64,000 nucleotides of DNA from Sporanaerobacter acetigenes DSM 13106. GTDB taxonomy: Bacteria > Bacillota > Clostridia > Tissierellales > Sporanaerobacteraceae. A model generated the notes under the pieces. That model was not told the origin of the DNA. It worked only from the letters and a program-made list of their open reading frames with translations, and ran no database searches. Of the stretch, positions 53,937 through 63,667 are shown piece after piece. Each line of letters begins with the position of its first letter. The stretch's first letter is position 1. The position numbers and the translations under genes were made by a program. The stretch spans positions 186,001-250,000 of the forward strand of contig NZ_FQXR01000003.1 of assembly GCF_900130025.1 (NCBI RefSeq), read 5' to 3'.

Positions 53937-54665
53937 CTAAATCCAAATATTAAAAATTAAATTGTATATTAAAGCTCCAACTATTCCGCCCACTACTGGG
54001 CCAAAGATTGGAACCCAAGCATATTCCCAATCTGAATCTCTCTTATTTGGTATTGGAAGTATTGCATGAGCTATTCTTGGGCCAAGATCTCTAGCAGGAT
54101 TTATCGCATATCCTGTAGGTCCTCCTAAGCTTAACCCTATTGAGAAAACCACAATACCTGCCAACATTGGTCCCAATGGTCCTATTGCATTATTTGCATT
54201 TCCCGTCCCTAAAATTCCAACCACTAACATTGCAGTTCCTATAACTTCTGTAATAAAATTCCTTCCAAAGTTTCTTATGGCTGGCGCAGTACAAAATACA
54301 CCTAATTTTGCATCTTTGTCATCAGTTTCAGCAAAATGATCTTTAAATGCAGCATAAGCAAGCATTGCACCTACTATAGCTCCTAATATTTGCGATATTA
54401 TATATCCTGGTACCAATTTCCATGAAAGATTACCTAAAATAGCCATAGCAATAGAAACTGCTGGATTTAAATGAGCTCCACTTACCCATCCAGTGGTATA
54501 TGCAGCTATTGCTACTGCAAATCCCCAACCAGCTGCTATAACAATCCAACCTGAATTCTGTCCTTTTGATTTTTTCAAAGATACATTACAACAAACACCA
54601 CTACCCAACAATATCAATATAAGTGTACCAAAAAATTCGCCTAAATACATAGCCATATTCGACAT
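53937..54665 (-). CDS. glpF: Glycerol uptake facilitator (MIP family)
   Basis: The 242-residue aquaglyceroporin has six membrane segments and both NPA boxes, SGAHLNPAVSIAMA (near 64) and GYAINPARDLGPRI (near 187), the Asp after the second being the mark of glycerol channels. The start is ATG 54665 behind AAGGGGGAA. A CCCCC run about 60 bp upstream could pair with the GGGGG of its ribosome binding site. Forms the glpFK operon. Confidence 0.95.
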   Translation of the reverse strand: MSNMAMYLGEFFGTLILILLGSGVCCNVSLKKSKGQNSGWIVIAAGWGFAVAIAAYTTGWVSGAHLNPAVSIAMAILGNLSWKLVPGYIISQILGAIVGAMLAYAAFKDHFAETDDKDAKLGVFCTAPAIRNFGRNFITEVIGTAMLVVGILGTGNANNAIGPLGPMLAGIVVFSIGLSLGGPTGYAINPARDLGPRIAHAILPIPNKRDSDWEYAWVPIFGPVVGGIVGALIYNLIFNIWI

Positions 54666-54884
54666 TTATAATTCCCCCTTTTAAATTTTAGATAACTTTA
54701 CCTTATTATTCTTCTGTTTTTCATTTATTTATCGGGGGTTTTACACAATCACCTCCTAATTTTAGTCCCTTGTATATCTTTATGATATAAATATGGATTT
54801 TATTTGTGTTTTTTATTTTTTCTAGAAAATCTTTTATCATTATTTTCATATATTATCAAAATAGAACTTTTATATTCGTTGCAA

Positions 54885-54930
54885 GAAAATATCGTCCATA
54901 CTCAAATTGATGGGTATGGACGATATTTTC
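54885..54930 (-). terminator. Intrinsic terminator of the MBL-fold gene
   Basis: A perfect 17-bp stem, GAAAATATCGTCCATAC with its complement, loop of 12 nt, ends in TTTTC on either strand. It lies 9 bp after the stop of the MBL gene. Confidence 0.85.
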
Positions 54931-54938
54931 TTACTTAT

Positions 54939-56123
54939 TTAATTTATATTGCTCCTTTTATGTAGTACCCTATATTTTTCACGCATAGATATATAAGAAA
55001 TACTTGATTTTGGATATTGACAACTTTCTACATTAAACGAAAGTTCCTCCCCATCAGACTCTACCACTATAGTGCCTAGCTTATCTGTACGATATAGTTT
55101 TGCCCCTACTTCTTTCAATCTATCTAATACGCATTTGTCAGGCTGACCATAAAAACTATGAAAACCTACACTTATAACTGCATATTTAGGAGAAACGGCT
55201 TTTAAAAATTGCCTACTTGATGATGTACAACTACCATGATGACCAACCTTCAATACATCGGCTTTTATGTTAAAACCATTCTTTATCATTTCAGATTCAG
55301 AATAAGTTTCTGCATCTCCTGTAAATAGAAAAGAAGTACCTTCATAAACTAATTTAGTAACTATAGAATAATTGTTTACTCTTTTATATTCTCCTCCATT
55401 TGGAGCAAGTATTTCTAAATAACTCTCTCCCAATCTAATTATTTTTTCTGGATCTGGATGTATAATATTTATGTTTTTTTCTTGTATCATATTTAAAAAA
55501 TCATTGTGTTTCTTTTGATACCTTTCTTTTGAAAAAGGATTGGTTTTTAAAAGAACAACATTTTCTACAGACATATTTTTGAGTATTTTGGGAAATCCTC
55601 CTATGTGATCTGGGTGAGGATGTGTAGCTATAATATAATCTAATTTTTTTATACCAATTTTCTTCAAATATTTAATTATGTTCCTTGAATTTATTCTATA
55701 TCCCCCATCAATTAGCATATTTTTACCAGATTGTTCTATTAAAATAGAATCACCTTGACCAACATTCAAAAAATGTATTCTCAATATATCCTTGCCTGCT
55801 TTAGTATTAGCTAAATTAATTTTTGATCTCTTTTTAAAAATCCCTACATTAAAAAACGAATGAAACACTCCAAAGCCACTGACAAGCATTAAAATAATTG
55901 AAATTAAAAAAATATATTTGATATTTCCTACACTTATGCCCGCGATATTTGCCTTCAAAATATCTACGAATGAAAAAAACGCAAATGGAAAAGAAAGTAA
56001 AAATACAATTGCACCCCATGTATGTATAAAATAATATATAGATAATATATAATATAAAATAGCAATTATTTCTTTCCAAAGAGTATTACTTCTAAAACCA
56101 GGAACAAAATCAAAGAAATTCAT
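54939..56123 (-). CDS. ComEC/Rec2-like metallo-beta-lactamase protein
   Basis: The protein has 394 residues from ATG 56123, behind AAGGGGTGA. The N-terminal third has three hydrophobic segments (about 20-95). The MBL domain follows with LRIHFLNVGQGDSILIE, ATHPHPDHIGG (metal ligands), FLFTGDAE and LKVGHHGS. It resembles the C-terminal domain of ComEC but without the competence channel, so it may be a membrane-tethered nuclease or phosphodiesterase. Single gene. Confidence 0.82.
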   Translation of the reverse strand: MNFFDFVPGFRSNTLWKEIIAILYYILSIYYFIHTWGAIVFLLSFPFAFFSFVDILKANIAGISVGNIKYIFLISIILMLVSGFGVFHSFFNVGIFKKRSKINLANTKAGKDILRIHFLNVGQGDSILIEQSGKNMLIDGGYRINSRNIIKYLKKIGIKKLDYIIATHPHPDHIGGFPKILKNMSVENVVLLKTNPFSKERYQKKHNDFLNMIQEKNINIIHPDPEKIIRLGESYLEILAPNGGEYKRVNNYSIVTKLVYEGTSFLFTGDAETYSESEMIKNGFNIKADVLKVGHHGSCTSSSRQFLKAVSPKYAVISVGFHSFYGQPDKCVLDRLKEVGAKLYRTDKLGTIVVESDGEELSFNVESCQYPKSSISYISMREKYRVLHKRSNIN

Positions 56124-56198
56124 CAGAATCACCCCTTATTTTCTTCCTATAAATATCATTATATCATTAAATTCAACTAATTTTTAGAAAAATGTAGC

Positions 56199-56228
56199 TT
56201 TTGTATTATTGATACAAAATGATATAAT
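56199..56228 (+). promoter_or_regulatory. Promoter with overlapping inverted repeat
   Basis: A perfect -10 TATAAT (56223-56228) with a poor -35 (TTTGTA, 17-bp spacing). An inverted repeat TTTTGTAT-tattg-ATACAAAA (56199-56219) covers the -35 and spacer, as an operator would. Confidence 0.5.
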
Positions 56229-56278
56229 CAATTTAAGAATATATTGGAAAGTGAAAATATTATATCAGGAGGTTAGAA

Positions 56279-56443
56279 ATGGTACTTGGATTGTTGATTA
56301 CAGTATTTGTATTTGCTTTTATACTTATGATATTTTTATTTGTAGGAGTGACTATAACATTTAGTCTGTTTGCAAAATTGTTAGCTCCATTTGCATTGAT
56401 AGGTTTAGGTATTTATCTTATTGACAAAAACAATAAAGTCTAA
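56279..56443 (+). CDS. Small membrane protein, 54 residues
   Basis: ATG 56279 is behind CAGGAGG. The protein begins MVLGLLITVFVFAFILMIFL, with two hydrophobic segments (about 2-27 and 33-48) and a short basic tail, YLIDKNNKV. A promoter and good ribosome binding site support expression. It resembles small phage-shock or stress-related membrane proteins in size only; no family recognised. Confidence 0.6.
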   Translation: MVLGLLITVFVFAFILMIFLFVGVTITFSLFAKLLAPFALIGLGIYLIDKNNKV

Positions 56444-56497
56444 ATGTTAAAAATATGATATAATATATATAAACAACTCAATAAGGAGGCGGCCGAC

Positions 56498-56707
56498 ATG
56501 GCTGAAGCACTATTAAATGATATTGTATCAGCCTTAGCTGAACTGACAGATGAAGTAAATAATATGGAAAATAATATGAACTACTATCAAAAAAATATGA
56601 CCAAAAAAATTCAAATTATAGAAAAAAAGATAGATACTAAAAATGGTAAAAATTTAGACAATCAAGTATGGATTAATGAATACTTCACATGGATGCATAT
56701 GAATTAG
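56498..56707 (+). CDS. Small coiled-coil protein, 69 residues
   Basis: ATG 56498 has AAGGAGGCGG upstream. The protein has a strong heptad pattern from residue 5 to about 47 (LNDIVSALAELTDEVNNMENN, then KKIQIIEKKID) and an aromatic C-terminus, WINEYFTWMHMN. It probably makes a trimer or dimer coiled coil. It follows the 54-residue membrane protein gene by 54 bp and may form an operon with it. Function unknown. Confidence 0.7.
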   Translation: MAEALLNDIVSALAELTDEVNNMENNMNYYQKNMTKKIQIIEKKIDTKNGKNLDNQVWINEYFTWMHMN

Positions 56708-56709
56708 AT

Positions 56710-56735
56710 AAAGCCTACAAAAAATTGTAGGCTTT
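56710..56735. terminator. Hairpin terminator between the coiled-coil gene and rnpB
   Basis: AAAGCCTACA/TGTAGGCTTT with a 6-nt loop, three bases after the stop of the 69-residue gene. It can serve both that gene and the opposite-strand rnpB transcript. Confidence 0.65.
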
Positions 56736-56782
56736 AATTATTTATAAAACCAGCCAAAGGTCACATCCATTGACTTATATAT

Positions 56783-57121
56783 AATGAGTAGATCTGTAAG
56801 CCGAGTTCTGTCTTAGACGGTCATCTATCTAAGACCTATTGTTGCCAATAGGTTCTTGCGACCTACCTACGGGACGACAACGAGCAGCTGTCTTTTTATG
56901 TCCCTACTTGGTCTTGCTCCAGATGGGGTTTACAGAGCCAACTAGTCGCCTAGTTGCTGGTGAGCTCTTACCTCACCTTTCCACCCTTACCTATTGCTAG
57001 GCGGTATATTTCTGTTGCACTATCCTTGGGGTCACCCCCACTGGGTATTACCCAGCATCCTGCCCTATGGAGCTCGGACTTTCCTCATGCAAAATGCACG
57101 TGACCATCCGATCTACTCATT
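56783..57121 (-). ncRNA. rnpB: RNase P RNA, bacterial class A-like
   Basis: On the minus strand the element starts with AAUGAGUAGAUCGGAUGGUCACGUGC-type P1/P2 sequence, continuing with the invariant GAGGAAAGUCCGAGCUCC. It ends with AGAACUCGGCUUACAGAUCUACUCAUU, whose last 11 bases pair with the first 11 (P1). Length about 339 nt. It processes tRNA 5' ends. The ends were set by the P1 stem. Confidence 0.95.
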
Positions 57122-57143
57122 TCTTCAGTTTTTCAGCATAAAT

Positions 57144-57172
57144 ACTATAACACATATATTAAACTATTGCAA
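57144..57172 (-). promoter_or_regulatory. rnpB promoter
   Basis: On the minus strand TTGCAA (57172-57167), 17 bp, TATAGT (57149-57144). The -35 overlaps the last codons of the zinc-ribbon gene, giving rnpB its own transcription start. Confidence 0.7.
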
Positions 57173-57898
57173 AGGTAATTTTTGTGAATTATCTACAAAG
57201 TATAAAATTCTACCACAATTTTCACATTGAACTATTTCATGACTCTCTTTTACTTTATTTATTAAGTAAGTTGGCAATATCATATGACATCCACTGCATT
57301 CATCTCCTATGATTTCTGCCATAACCTTTTCCTTGTTATTTTTAATATTTTTATATTTTTCATATATACCCTTTTCTAGCTTTGAAGATATTTCATATAT
57401 ATAATCAATTTCTTCTTTTGCATTTTGCCTTAGTTCATCGGTAACCTTCTTGTATTCTTCAGCATATCTTTTAAATTCTTCTTTAATATTTTCGTATTCA
57501 ACTTCTATCTTTCCTATGTCAATTTTAAAATTTTCTATTTCTTCCATTAAAGATATTATCTCAATTTCTACATCATTTATGTCTTTTCTTATATTTTTGC
57601 TTTCTTTGTCCATATAATCTAATTGTTTTAAATCTGTAATAGTTCCACTATATAGCTCTTTCTCAATTTCATCCAATTGAAAATTTAAATCCCTCAATAT
57701 TTCACTGTTTTTATTTAACTTTTTATCACTTTCATCTATGCTTTTTTTTCTACGCTCTAACTGTAATTCTAAATTTTGAATTTTAATAGTCATATTTTCT
57801 ATATGACCTTTTTTAGCCAATTCCTCTAACTTCGCTTTTATTTTTTTTAATTTTTCATCGTGTTTTTGAAGTTCCCACAACAATTCTAATTGATCCAT
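57164..57898 (-). CDS. Coiled-coil protein with C4 zinc ribbon
   Basis: The protein has 244 residues from ATG 57898, behind GGGGGTAAAAA. A long coiled-coil (residues ~5-190) is followed by a zinc ribbon, GDECSGCHMILP and VQCENCGRILYF. It is the DUF164/CT398-like family often found beside nif3 and rnpB in Firmicutes. Binding to nucleic acid or to a protein partner is assumed for the family; the true role is unknown. Confidence 0.87.
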   Translation of the reverse strand: MDQLELLWELQKHDEKLKKIKAKLEELAKKGHIENMTIKIQNLELQLERRKKSIDESDKKLNKNSEILRDLNFQLDEIEKELYSGTITDLKQLDYMDKESKNIRKDINDVEIEIISLMEEIENFKIDIGKIEVEYENIKEEFKRYAEEYKKVTDELRQNAKEEIDYIYEISSKLEKGIYEKYKNIKNNKEKVMAEIIGDECSGCHMILPTYLINKVKESHEIVQCENCGRILYFVDNSQKLPLQ

Positions 57899-57915
57899 AA
57901 TTTTTACCCCCATTT

Positions 57916-58710
57916 TCAATATATTTTGAATGGAGCGGTACTTTTTTCGTGTATAAACACCTCTACATTTTTGTTGCTTTCTTTCAAAATTTTTTTCTTA
58001 ATAATAGGTAGTATAACTTTTTCAGTATTGAAGTGATTTCCATCTATAAGTATAATACCTAATTCATTGGCTAATTGTGCTTCATGATATTTTATATCAC
58101 TAGTCAAATATAAATCTGCTCCACTCTTGTAAGCAGCAGATATAAAATCTCCTCCACTTCCACTGCATAAAGCAATTCTTCCAATGTTCTTATCTGTTTC
58201 TCCATATACCAATAAATTCTCAGCATCTAACTTTTCTTTTACAATATCTAAAAACTCATAAAGATCTATTTCTTCTATATTTCCTACTCTTCCATAGCCA
58301 TACAGAATGCCATCTAATCCTTCATAAGATGTCTCCAGTACTTCCACATCTTCTAGCCCCAATAGTTCTGCTAATACATCATTTATTCCTCCAATTGCTA
58401 CATCCAAATTTGTATGAGCATTATATACCACTATATCTTTTTTTATAAGATCACATATAAGTTTTCCTTTATAATTATTTGTAGTTATTTCATAAATAGG
58501 GTTAAATAAAATTGGATGATGAGTAATGATCATGTCTACATTTTCTTTTACAGCTTTTTCGTATGTATTTACATCTAAATCCAAAGATACAAGTATTCTT
58601 TCTACCTCTTTATCACAATTTCCTATCTGAAATCCCGTATGATCCCAACTATCCACTAAATAAGATGGTGCCCACTTATTCATAATATTCATTATATCAA
58701 AAGCTTTCAT
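57916..58710 (-). CDS. Nif3-like dinuclear metal protein
   Basis: This 264-residue member of the Nif3/YqfO family has metal-binding motifs SWDHTGFQIG, ITHHPILF (His ligands near 63-64), NAHTNLDVA and a C-terminal GGDFISAA...DIKYHEAQLANELGIILIDGNHFNTE. GTP cyclohydrolase-like activity was proposed for relatives but is unsettled. It overlaps trmK by 14 bp, the conserved Firmicute order. Confidence 0.93.
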   Translation of the reverse strand: MKAFDIMNIMNKWAPSYLVDSWDHTGFQIGNCDKEVERILVSLDLDVNTYEKAVKENVDMIITHHPILFNPIYEITTNNYKGKLICDLIKKDIVVYNAHTNLDVAIGGINDVLAELLGLEDVEVLETSYEGLDGILYGYGRVGNIEEIDLYEFLDIVKEKLDAENLLVYGETDKNIGRIALCSGSGGDFISAAYKSGADLYLTSDIKYHEAQLANELGIILIDGNHFNTEKVILPIIKKKILKESNKNVEVFIHEKSTAPFKIY

Positions 58711-59395
58711 AGCATCTTAACACCTCTTTATATTTCCCCAATTTTTCAATAAGCTCTTTTTTTCTTTCCACAGCTTTTTCTGATTCTTCACTATCTAATT
58801 TTTCAAGAATGTTTTCAGTCTTTTTAATTTTATATTGTATGTATTCCTTCATTTGTAAATCTCTTTTATCAACTAATATCTTACTTAATTCATAATATAT
58901 CTCATCTTCTATACAATCCTTTCCATGCTTTGCATATATTATCTCATAATGTTTATCTCCCTCTTTAATTATTTTTTCATCTATTATCTTAAAATTGTTG
59001 TTATATAAATATCTTCTCAGTTCATCAGCAGCAATCATAGGCTGTAAAATAAAATCATTTATAGTTTCAGCTATTTGTGCATTAGACTTGATTATATCTA
59101 TGATGAGTGGTCCTCCCATTCCAGCAATTATGACAGTATCCGCTTCAAAAGGTTTTAAAACCTCTAAGCCATTACCTAATCTAGCTTCTATATTTTCTTC
59201 ATATCCCAATTCTTCAATAATTTCTTCTGCTTTTTTTAAAGAACCTTTACTTATATCATTAGCTATAACCTTTTTACTTATATTTTTCTCAATTAAATAT
59301 GCTGGTATATACCCATGATCTGTACCTATATCGGCTACTATAGAATGATTTTTAACAAAAGTCGCAATACCTAAAAGTCTTGGAGATAGCTTCAT
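58697..59395 (-). CDS. trmK: tRNA (adenine(22)-N(1))-methyltransferase
   Basis: This 232-residue SAM-dependent enzyme methylates A22 in the D-loop of tRNA. VADIGTDHGYIPAYLI is the SAM-binding motif I. NDISKGSL, DTVIIAGMGGPLII and the catalytic LQPM motif (family NPPY-like site) follow, with a coiled-coil C-terminal domain. The start is ATG 59395 behind AAGGAAAG. Confidence 0.93.
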   Translation of the reverse strand: MKLSPRLLGIATFVKNHSIVADIGTDHGYIPAYLIEKNISKKVIANDISKGSLKKAEEIIEELGYEENIEARLGNGLEVLKPFEADTVIIAGMGGPLIIDIIKSNAQIAETINDFILQPMIAADELRRYLYNNNFKIIDEKIIKEGDKHYEIIYAKHGKDCIEDEIYYELSKILVDKRDLQMKEYIQYKIKKTENILEKLDSEESEKAVERKKELIEKLGKYKEVLRCYESF

Positions 59396-59433
59396 ATGTC
59401 TTTCCTTCCTTTTTTTGTAATGTAAAAATTAAA

Positions 59434-59451
59434 GATTCGCATTGGCGAATC
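59434..59451 (-). terminator. Intrinsic terminator of sigA
   Basis: GATTCGC/GCGAATC with a 4-nt loop, then TTTAATTTTT on the minus strand. It separates sigA from trmK. Confidence 0.8.
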
Positions 59452-59457
59452 CCTAAT

Positions 59458-60576
59458 TTATTCTAAAAAATCTTTTAATTTTTTACTTCTACTTGGATGC
59501 CTAAGTTTTCTCAATGCTTTAGCCTCTATTTGTCTAATTCTCTCTCTTGTTACATCAAATTCTTTTCCTACTTCTTCTAGAGTTCTTGCTCTTCCATCAT
59601 CTAAACCAAATCTAAGTCTCAAAACTTTTTGTTCCCTTGGTGTAAGAGTATCTAATACATCTAGCAATTGTTCTTTTAAGAGAGTATAAGTAGCAGCTTC
59701 TGCTGGTGCTTGTGCTTCATCATCAGGTATAAAATCTCCTAAATGGCTATCTTCTTCTTCGCCAATAGGTGTTTCCAACGAAACTGGTTCTTGTGCTATC
59801 TTCATAATTTCTCTTACTTTTTCCACATCCATGTTCATTTCTTTAGCAACTTCTTCTGGAGTAGGATCCCTACCCAATTCTTGCACTAATTGTCTGGATA
59901 CTCTCATAAGCTTATTTATTGTTTCTACCATATGAACTGGTATCCTTATAGTCCTTGCCTGATCAGCAATAGCTCTAGTGATAGCCTGTCGTATCCACCA
60001 AGTAGCATATGTGCTAAATTTATATCCCTTTTTATAGTCAAATTTCTCTACAGCTTTCATAAGTCCTAGATTGCCTTCTTGTATTAAATCAAGGAACAAC
60101 ATACCCCTTCCTACATATCTCTTGGCAATGCTAACTACAAGTCTTAAATTTGCTTCAGCAAGTCGCTTTTTAGCTTCTTCATCTCCAGCTTCCATCCTCT
60201 TTGCCAATTCTATCTCTTCTTCAGCTGTAAGAAGTGGTATTTTCCCTATTTCCTTTAAATACATTCTAACTGGATCGTCTACACTAACTCCTTTTGGAAC
60301 TGACAAATCCTCTTCTTTTATATCTGGAACATCTTCATCATTTTCCTCATCATTTTCCAATAAAATCTCATCATCTTTTTCACCAACTATATCTATCCCC
60401 ATATCTTCCAAGCTTTGATATACTTCATCTATTTGTTCAGAATCCATATCTATTTCTTCTAAACTATCCATTATTTCTTTATAGGTAAGCATCCCTTGTT
60501 TTTTCCCTTTGCTTATCAAAGCTTTTACAGCATCTATTTTTTCTTTTTTATTTTTATCTTTTTCCATATGGTCCAC
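59458..60576 (-). CDS. rpoD: Housekeeping sigma factor RpoD/SigA
   Basis: The protein has 372 residues from GTG 60576 (eight bases after GGAGG). Region 1.1 is followed by [21 protein letters not shown] (1.2), the -10 binding helix with [20 protein letters not shown] (2.4), and region 4.2 [20 protein letters not shown]. An acidic stretch near residues 60-90 is species-typical. It follows dnaG by 25 bp, the conserved macromolecular synthesis operon. Confidence 0.97.
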   Translation of the reverse strand: MDHMEKDKNKKEKIDAVKALISKGKKQGMLTYKEIMDSLEEIDMDSEQIDEVYQSLEDMGIDIVGEKDDEILLENDEENDEDVPDIKEEDLSVPKGVSVDDPVRMYLKEIGKIPLLTAEEEIELAKRMEAGDEEAKKRLAEANLRLVVSIAKRYVGRGMLFLDLIQEGNLGLMKAVEKFDYKKGYKFSTYATWWIRQAITRAIADQARTIRIPVHMVETINKLMRVSRQLVQELGRDPTPEEVAKEMNMDVEKVREIMKIAQEPVSLETPIGEEEDSHLGDFIPDDEAQAPAEAATYTLLKEQLLDVLDTLTPREQKVLRLRFGLDDGRARTLEEVGKEFDVTRERIRQIEAKALRKLRHPSRSKKLKDFLE

Positions 60577-60600
60577 CAGCACTCCCTCCTTTCAGTAAAG

Positions 60601-62415
60601 CTATTGGTGCAAGTTCAACTCTCTGTCTATTTCTAATATTTGTAAACATAATTGTCTGAATTTTTCAACATCCCTTTCAGTTTTATCTGTTTTTTTATCA
60701 ATTTCATTTATTTCTTCCGATATTTCTTTTCTTTTTATTTTCAATTTAGAATAAAGAATAGTTTCTATTAAATCTTCTATAACTTTATCCATTTCCCCTT
60801 CTTCTATATTTATATCCAAGTTTAAAATTTCTTTTATCTTTTCACTATCTATGTCATCTCTCCCATCAAAATGTTCATAAATACTATATATATTCATATC
60901 TTCATTTTTTTCATAAAAGTCAAAAATAAACTTGGCTAACTCTCTGCATTCAAAATTCATAAAATCTTCTGAGTTCAATCTGTTTTTAATTTTTAAAAAT
61001 TTCTTCTTGTCTTTTAATATTAAAAATATAATACTCTTTTCTGCTTTAAGATGAGCAGGCTCTAAAATATTTTTTACGGGAATTATTTTATCTTTATTAT
61101 TTCTATAATTAGCATTTATATACTTGTCCTTTGGAATCATTTTGTATTCACTTTTTATTACTTCACTTGATATTCCTGTTTCCTTGGCAATCTTGTCTAA
61201 ATATACATCTCTTTCTACAGGGCTTTTAATTCCCTTCAAAAACTTTCCCATATCTTTTGTAAACATAATCTTTTCATTAGAATCATCTAGATTATATTTT
61301 TTTTTATAGAAATATATTTTAAAATCAATATAATTTAAACCATTTTGAAATAAGTTTTCAAACTTTTCTCTTCCATACTCCTTTATGAAATCATCAGGAT
61401 CAAAACCCGTAGGTAATATCAACACTTTAGCATTTATTCCTTCTTCTTTTAACAAATCTAAGGCTCTATTTGCAGCATTGATTCCAGCTGTATCAGAATC
61501 ATAACATATATAAATTTCATCTTTATATCTAGCAAGCATCTTCCCTTGCTCAGGTGTAAAAGCCGTTCCAAGACTGGCTACTGCATAATCTACTCCGCTA
61601 TTATATAGTGAAACTACATCCATATAGCCTTCTACAAGAACCACTTTTTTTCTATCAGATTCCTTATTTAAAATATTTAATCCATATAAATTATTCCTTT
61701 TAGAAAAAACAATTGTTTCAGGAGAATTTAAGTATTTAGGATTTGAAGAATCAATAGATCTTCCACCAAACGCTATAACATTGCCTCTAGTATCCATAAT
61801 AGGGAACATAATTCTATTTCTGAACCTGTCATAATAACCATTTTTACCTTTTTTCTTGATTATTAATCCAGCCATTTCTAAATTTTCTTCTTTAAATCCT
61901 TTTTTTACTAAATAATTATGCAAGCTATCCCATCTGCCATCTGCAAAACCCAGTCCATAAGTCTTTATAGATTTTTCACTTACAGCTCTCTTTTTTAAAT
62001 AAGATAAAGCCTTCGCATTAGATTTTAAACTATAATAAAAAAACCTAGCAGTTTCCCTATTTATACTATATAAAAGCTTCTTTTTCTTCATAAATTCAAC
62101 ATTTGTTTTGTTTTCATTTTCCTCTATAATTATTCCTGATTTATCTGCTAAAAATTTCACTGCTTCAGGAAAAGATAAATTTTCTTCTTTCATAATAAAA
62201 GAAATAACATCTCCACTTTCTCCACAACCAAAGCAATGATAAAATTGTTTTGTAGGTGATACTGAAAATGATGGTGTCTTTTCATCGTGAAATGGACACA
62301 ATCCCACATAATTCGAGCCTGTCCTTTTTAAATTTATATATTGAGATATTATCTCAACAATATCACTACTTGAACGAACCCTTTCTATTATTTCATCATT
62401 TATTAAATAACTCAT
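60601..62415 (-). CDS. dnaG: DNA primase
   Basis: The protein has 604 residues from ATG 62415, behind AAGGTGG. The zinc-binding domain is CPFHDEKTPSFSVSPTKQFYHCFGCGESGD near the N-terminus. The Toprim domain has VLVEGYMDVVSLY, YICYDSDTAG and DPDDFIKEYG. The helicase-interaction C-terminal domain follows from about 440. It makes RNA primers for replication. It is upstream of sigA. Confidence 0.97.
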   Translation of the reverse strand: MSYLINDEIIERVRSSSDIVEIISQYINLKRTGSNYVGLCPFHDEKTPSFSVSPTKQFYHCFGCGESGDVISFIMKEENLSFPEAVKFLADKSGIIIEENENKTNVEFMKKKKLLYSINRETARFFYYSLKSNAKALSYLKKRAVSEKSIKTYGLGFADGRWDSLHNYLVKKGFKEENLEMAGLIIKKKGKNGYYDRFRNRIMFPIMDTRGNVIAFGGRSIDSSNPKYLNSPETIVFSKRNNLYGLNILNKESDRKKVVLVEGYMDVVSLYNSGVDYAVASLGTAFTPEQGKMLARYKDEIYICYDSDTAGINAANRALDLLKEEGINAKVLILPTGFDPDDFIKEYGREKFENLFQNGLNYIDFKIYFYKKKYNLDDSNEKIMFTKDMGKFLKGIKSPVERDVYLDKIAKETGISSEVIKSEYKMIPKDKYINANYRNNKDKIIPVKNILEPAHLKAEKSIIFLILKDKKKFLKIKNRLNSEDFMNFECRELAKFIFDFYEKNEDMNIYSIYEHFDGRDDIDSEKIKEILNLDINIEEGEMDKVIEDLIETILYSKLKIKRKEISEEINEIDKKTDKTERDVEKFRQLCLQILEIDRELNLHQ

Positions 62416-62501
62416 AACAACCACCTTAATAGTAAATACAGTATGCATTTACTAAACACTTAAAATATATTCGACATATCTTTTTGTTTTCCTTCTTTTT
62501 T

Positions 62502-63518
62502 TTAATATTTTTCCCACGGTTTAGGTATGAAAATATTGTAAAACAAATTTATTGCATATCTATCCGTCATTCCTGCAATATAATCACAAATCATATCTTC
62601 TTTAGATAATTTTTTTTCTTCATAAAATTTTTTATCAATAACAGATAATTTGTCTGGATAACTCAAATAATAGTCATACAATTCTGTTATGACATACTTG
62701 GCCTTTTCTTCTTCAGATTTTGCATTTTTATTTAAATAAACTTTTTCAAACATAAATTCCCTAAGTTTTTTTGTATAATACTCTACCTCATCACTAGTAG
62801 AAATTTGTGGGCTATCTATGCTACATTCTATTATATCCAATATCATAGTATTGATTCTTTCCCCATGACTTTTCCCTAATATCTTTATGCAGTCCTTAGG
62901 TAAATCTTCATTTCTTATAATATTTGCCCTAATAGCATCATCTATATCATGATTTATATAAGCTATTCTATCTGCTCTTCTAACTACTATGCCTTCTAAA
63001 GTATGAGGAAAATTTTTTCCCGTATGATTAAGTATACCATCCCTTACCTCATATGTTAGATTTAATCCAACCCTATGGTCATCATGTTCTAAATAATCCA
63101 CTACCCTCAAACTTTGCTCATTGTGCCTAAATCCTCCGGGATGAAGCTCATTTAGTACTTTTTCTCCTGTGTGGCCAAATGGTGTATGCCCTAAATCATG
63201 TCCTAGTGCTATAGCTTCAGTTAAATCTTCGTTTAATCTAAGGGCTCTAGATATTGTTCTGGAAATTTGAGCTACTTCCAATGTATGAGTAAGCCTTGTT
63301 CTGTAATGATCGCCTCCAGGAGATATAAATACTTGCGTCTTGTGTTTTAACCTTCTAAAGGCTTTTGAATGTATAATTCTATCTCTATCTCGTTGAAAAT
63401 CTGTTCTAATTTCACATTTGTCTTCTAAAGTCATTCTCCCCTTTGTTTCTGAACTCAAAGTAGCATATTGAGAAAGAATTGTTCTTTCAATTTCTTCAGT
63501 TTTAAATCGTATATTCAT
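62502..63518 (-). CDS. dgt: Deoxyguanosinetriphosphate triphosphohydrolase-like protein
   Basis: This 338-residue HD-domain dNTPase family member has [20 protein letters not shown], then [18 protein letters not shown] with the HD pair, and [34 protein letters not shown]. It is shorter than E. coli Dgt and of the clade with a conserved place upstream of dnaG. The start is ATG 63518 behind AAGGAG. Confidence 0.93.
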   Translation of the reverse strand: MNIRFKTEEIERTILSQYATLSSETKGRMTLEDKCEIRTDFQRDRDRIIHSKAFRRLKHKTQVFISPGGDHYRTRLTHTLEVAQISRTISRALRLNEDLTEAIALGHDLGHTPFGHTGEKVLNELHPGGFRHNEQSLRVVDYLEHDDHRVGLNLTYEVRDGILNHTGKNFPHTLEGIVVRRADRIAYINHDIDDAIRANIIRNEDLPKDCIKILGKSHGERINTMILDIIECSIDSPQISTSDEVEYYTKKLREFMFEKVYLNKNAKSEEEKAKYVITELYDYYLSYPDKLSVIDKKFYEEKKLSKEDMICDYIAGMTDRYAINLFYNIFIPKPWEKY

Positions 63519-63631
63519 ATTATATATACTCCTTTTACATAAATGCTTAAAAGTATTCTTGCTATTATATATACAACAAAACTATTTATAATCCTTTATT
63601 TTTGTAATATTTTTATGATTACTTTAAAAGG

Positions 63632-63667
63632 AAAATAGAAGTGTTGTATATACAACACTTCTATTTT
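63632..63667 (-). terminator. Intrinsic terminator of the ppdR-type gene
   Basis: A perfect 36-bp palindrome; the outer ends are AAAATAG and CTATTTT. The TAG of the gene (63663-63661) is inside the stem. Confidence 0.8.

Noticed and set aside
63632-63667. Perfect palindrome as an operator
   Set aside because: It contains the stop codon of the upstream gene and has terminator-like ends, as many other genes in the window do.
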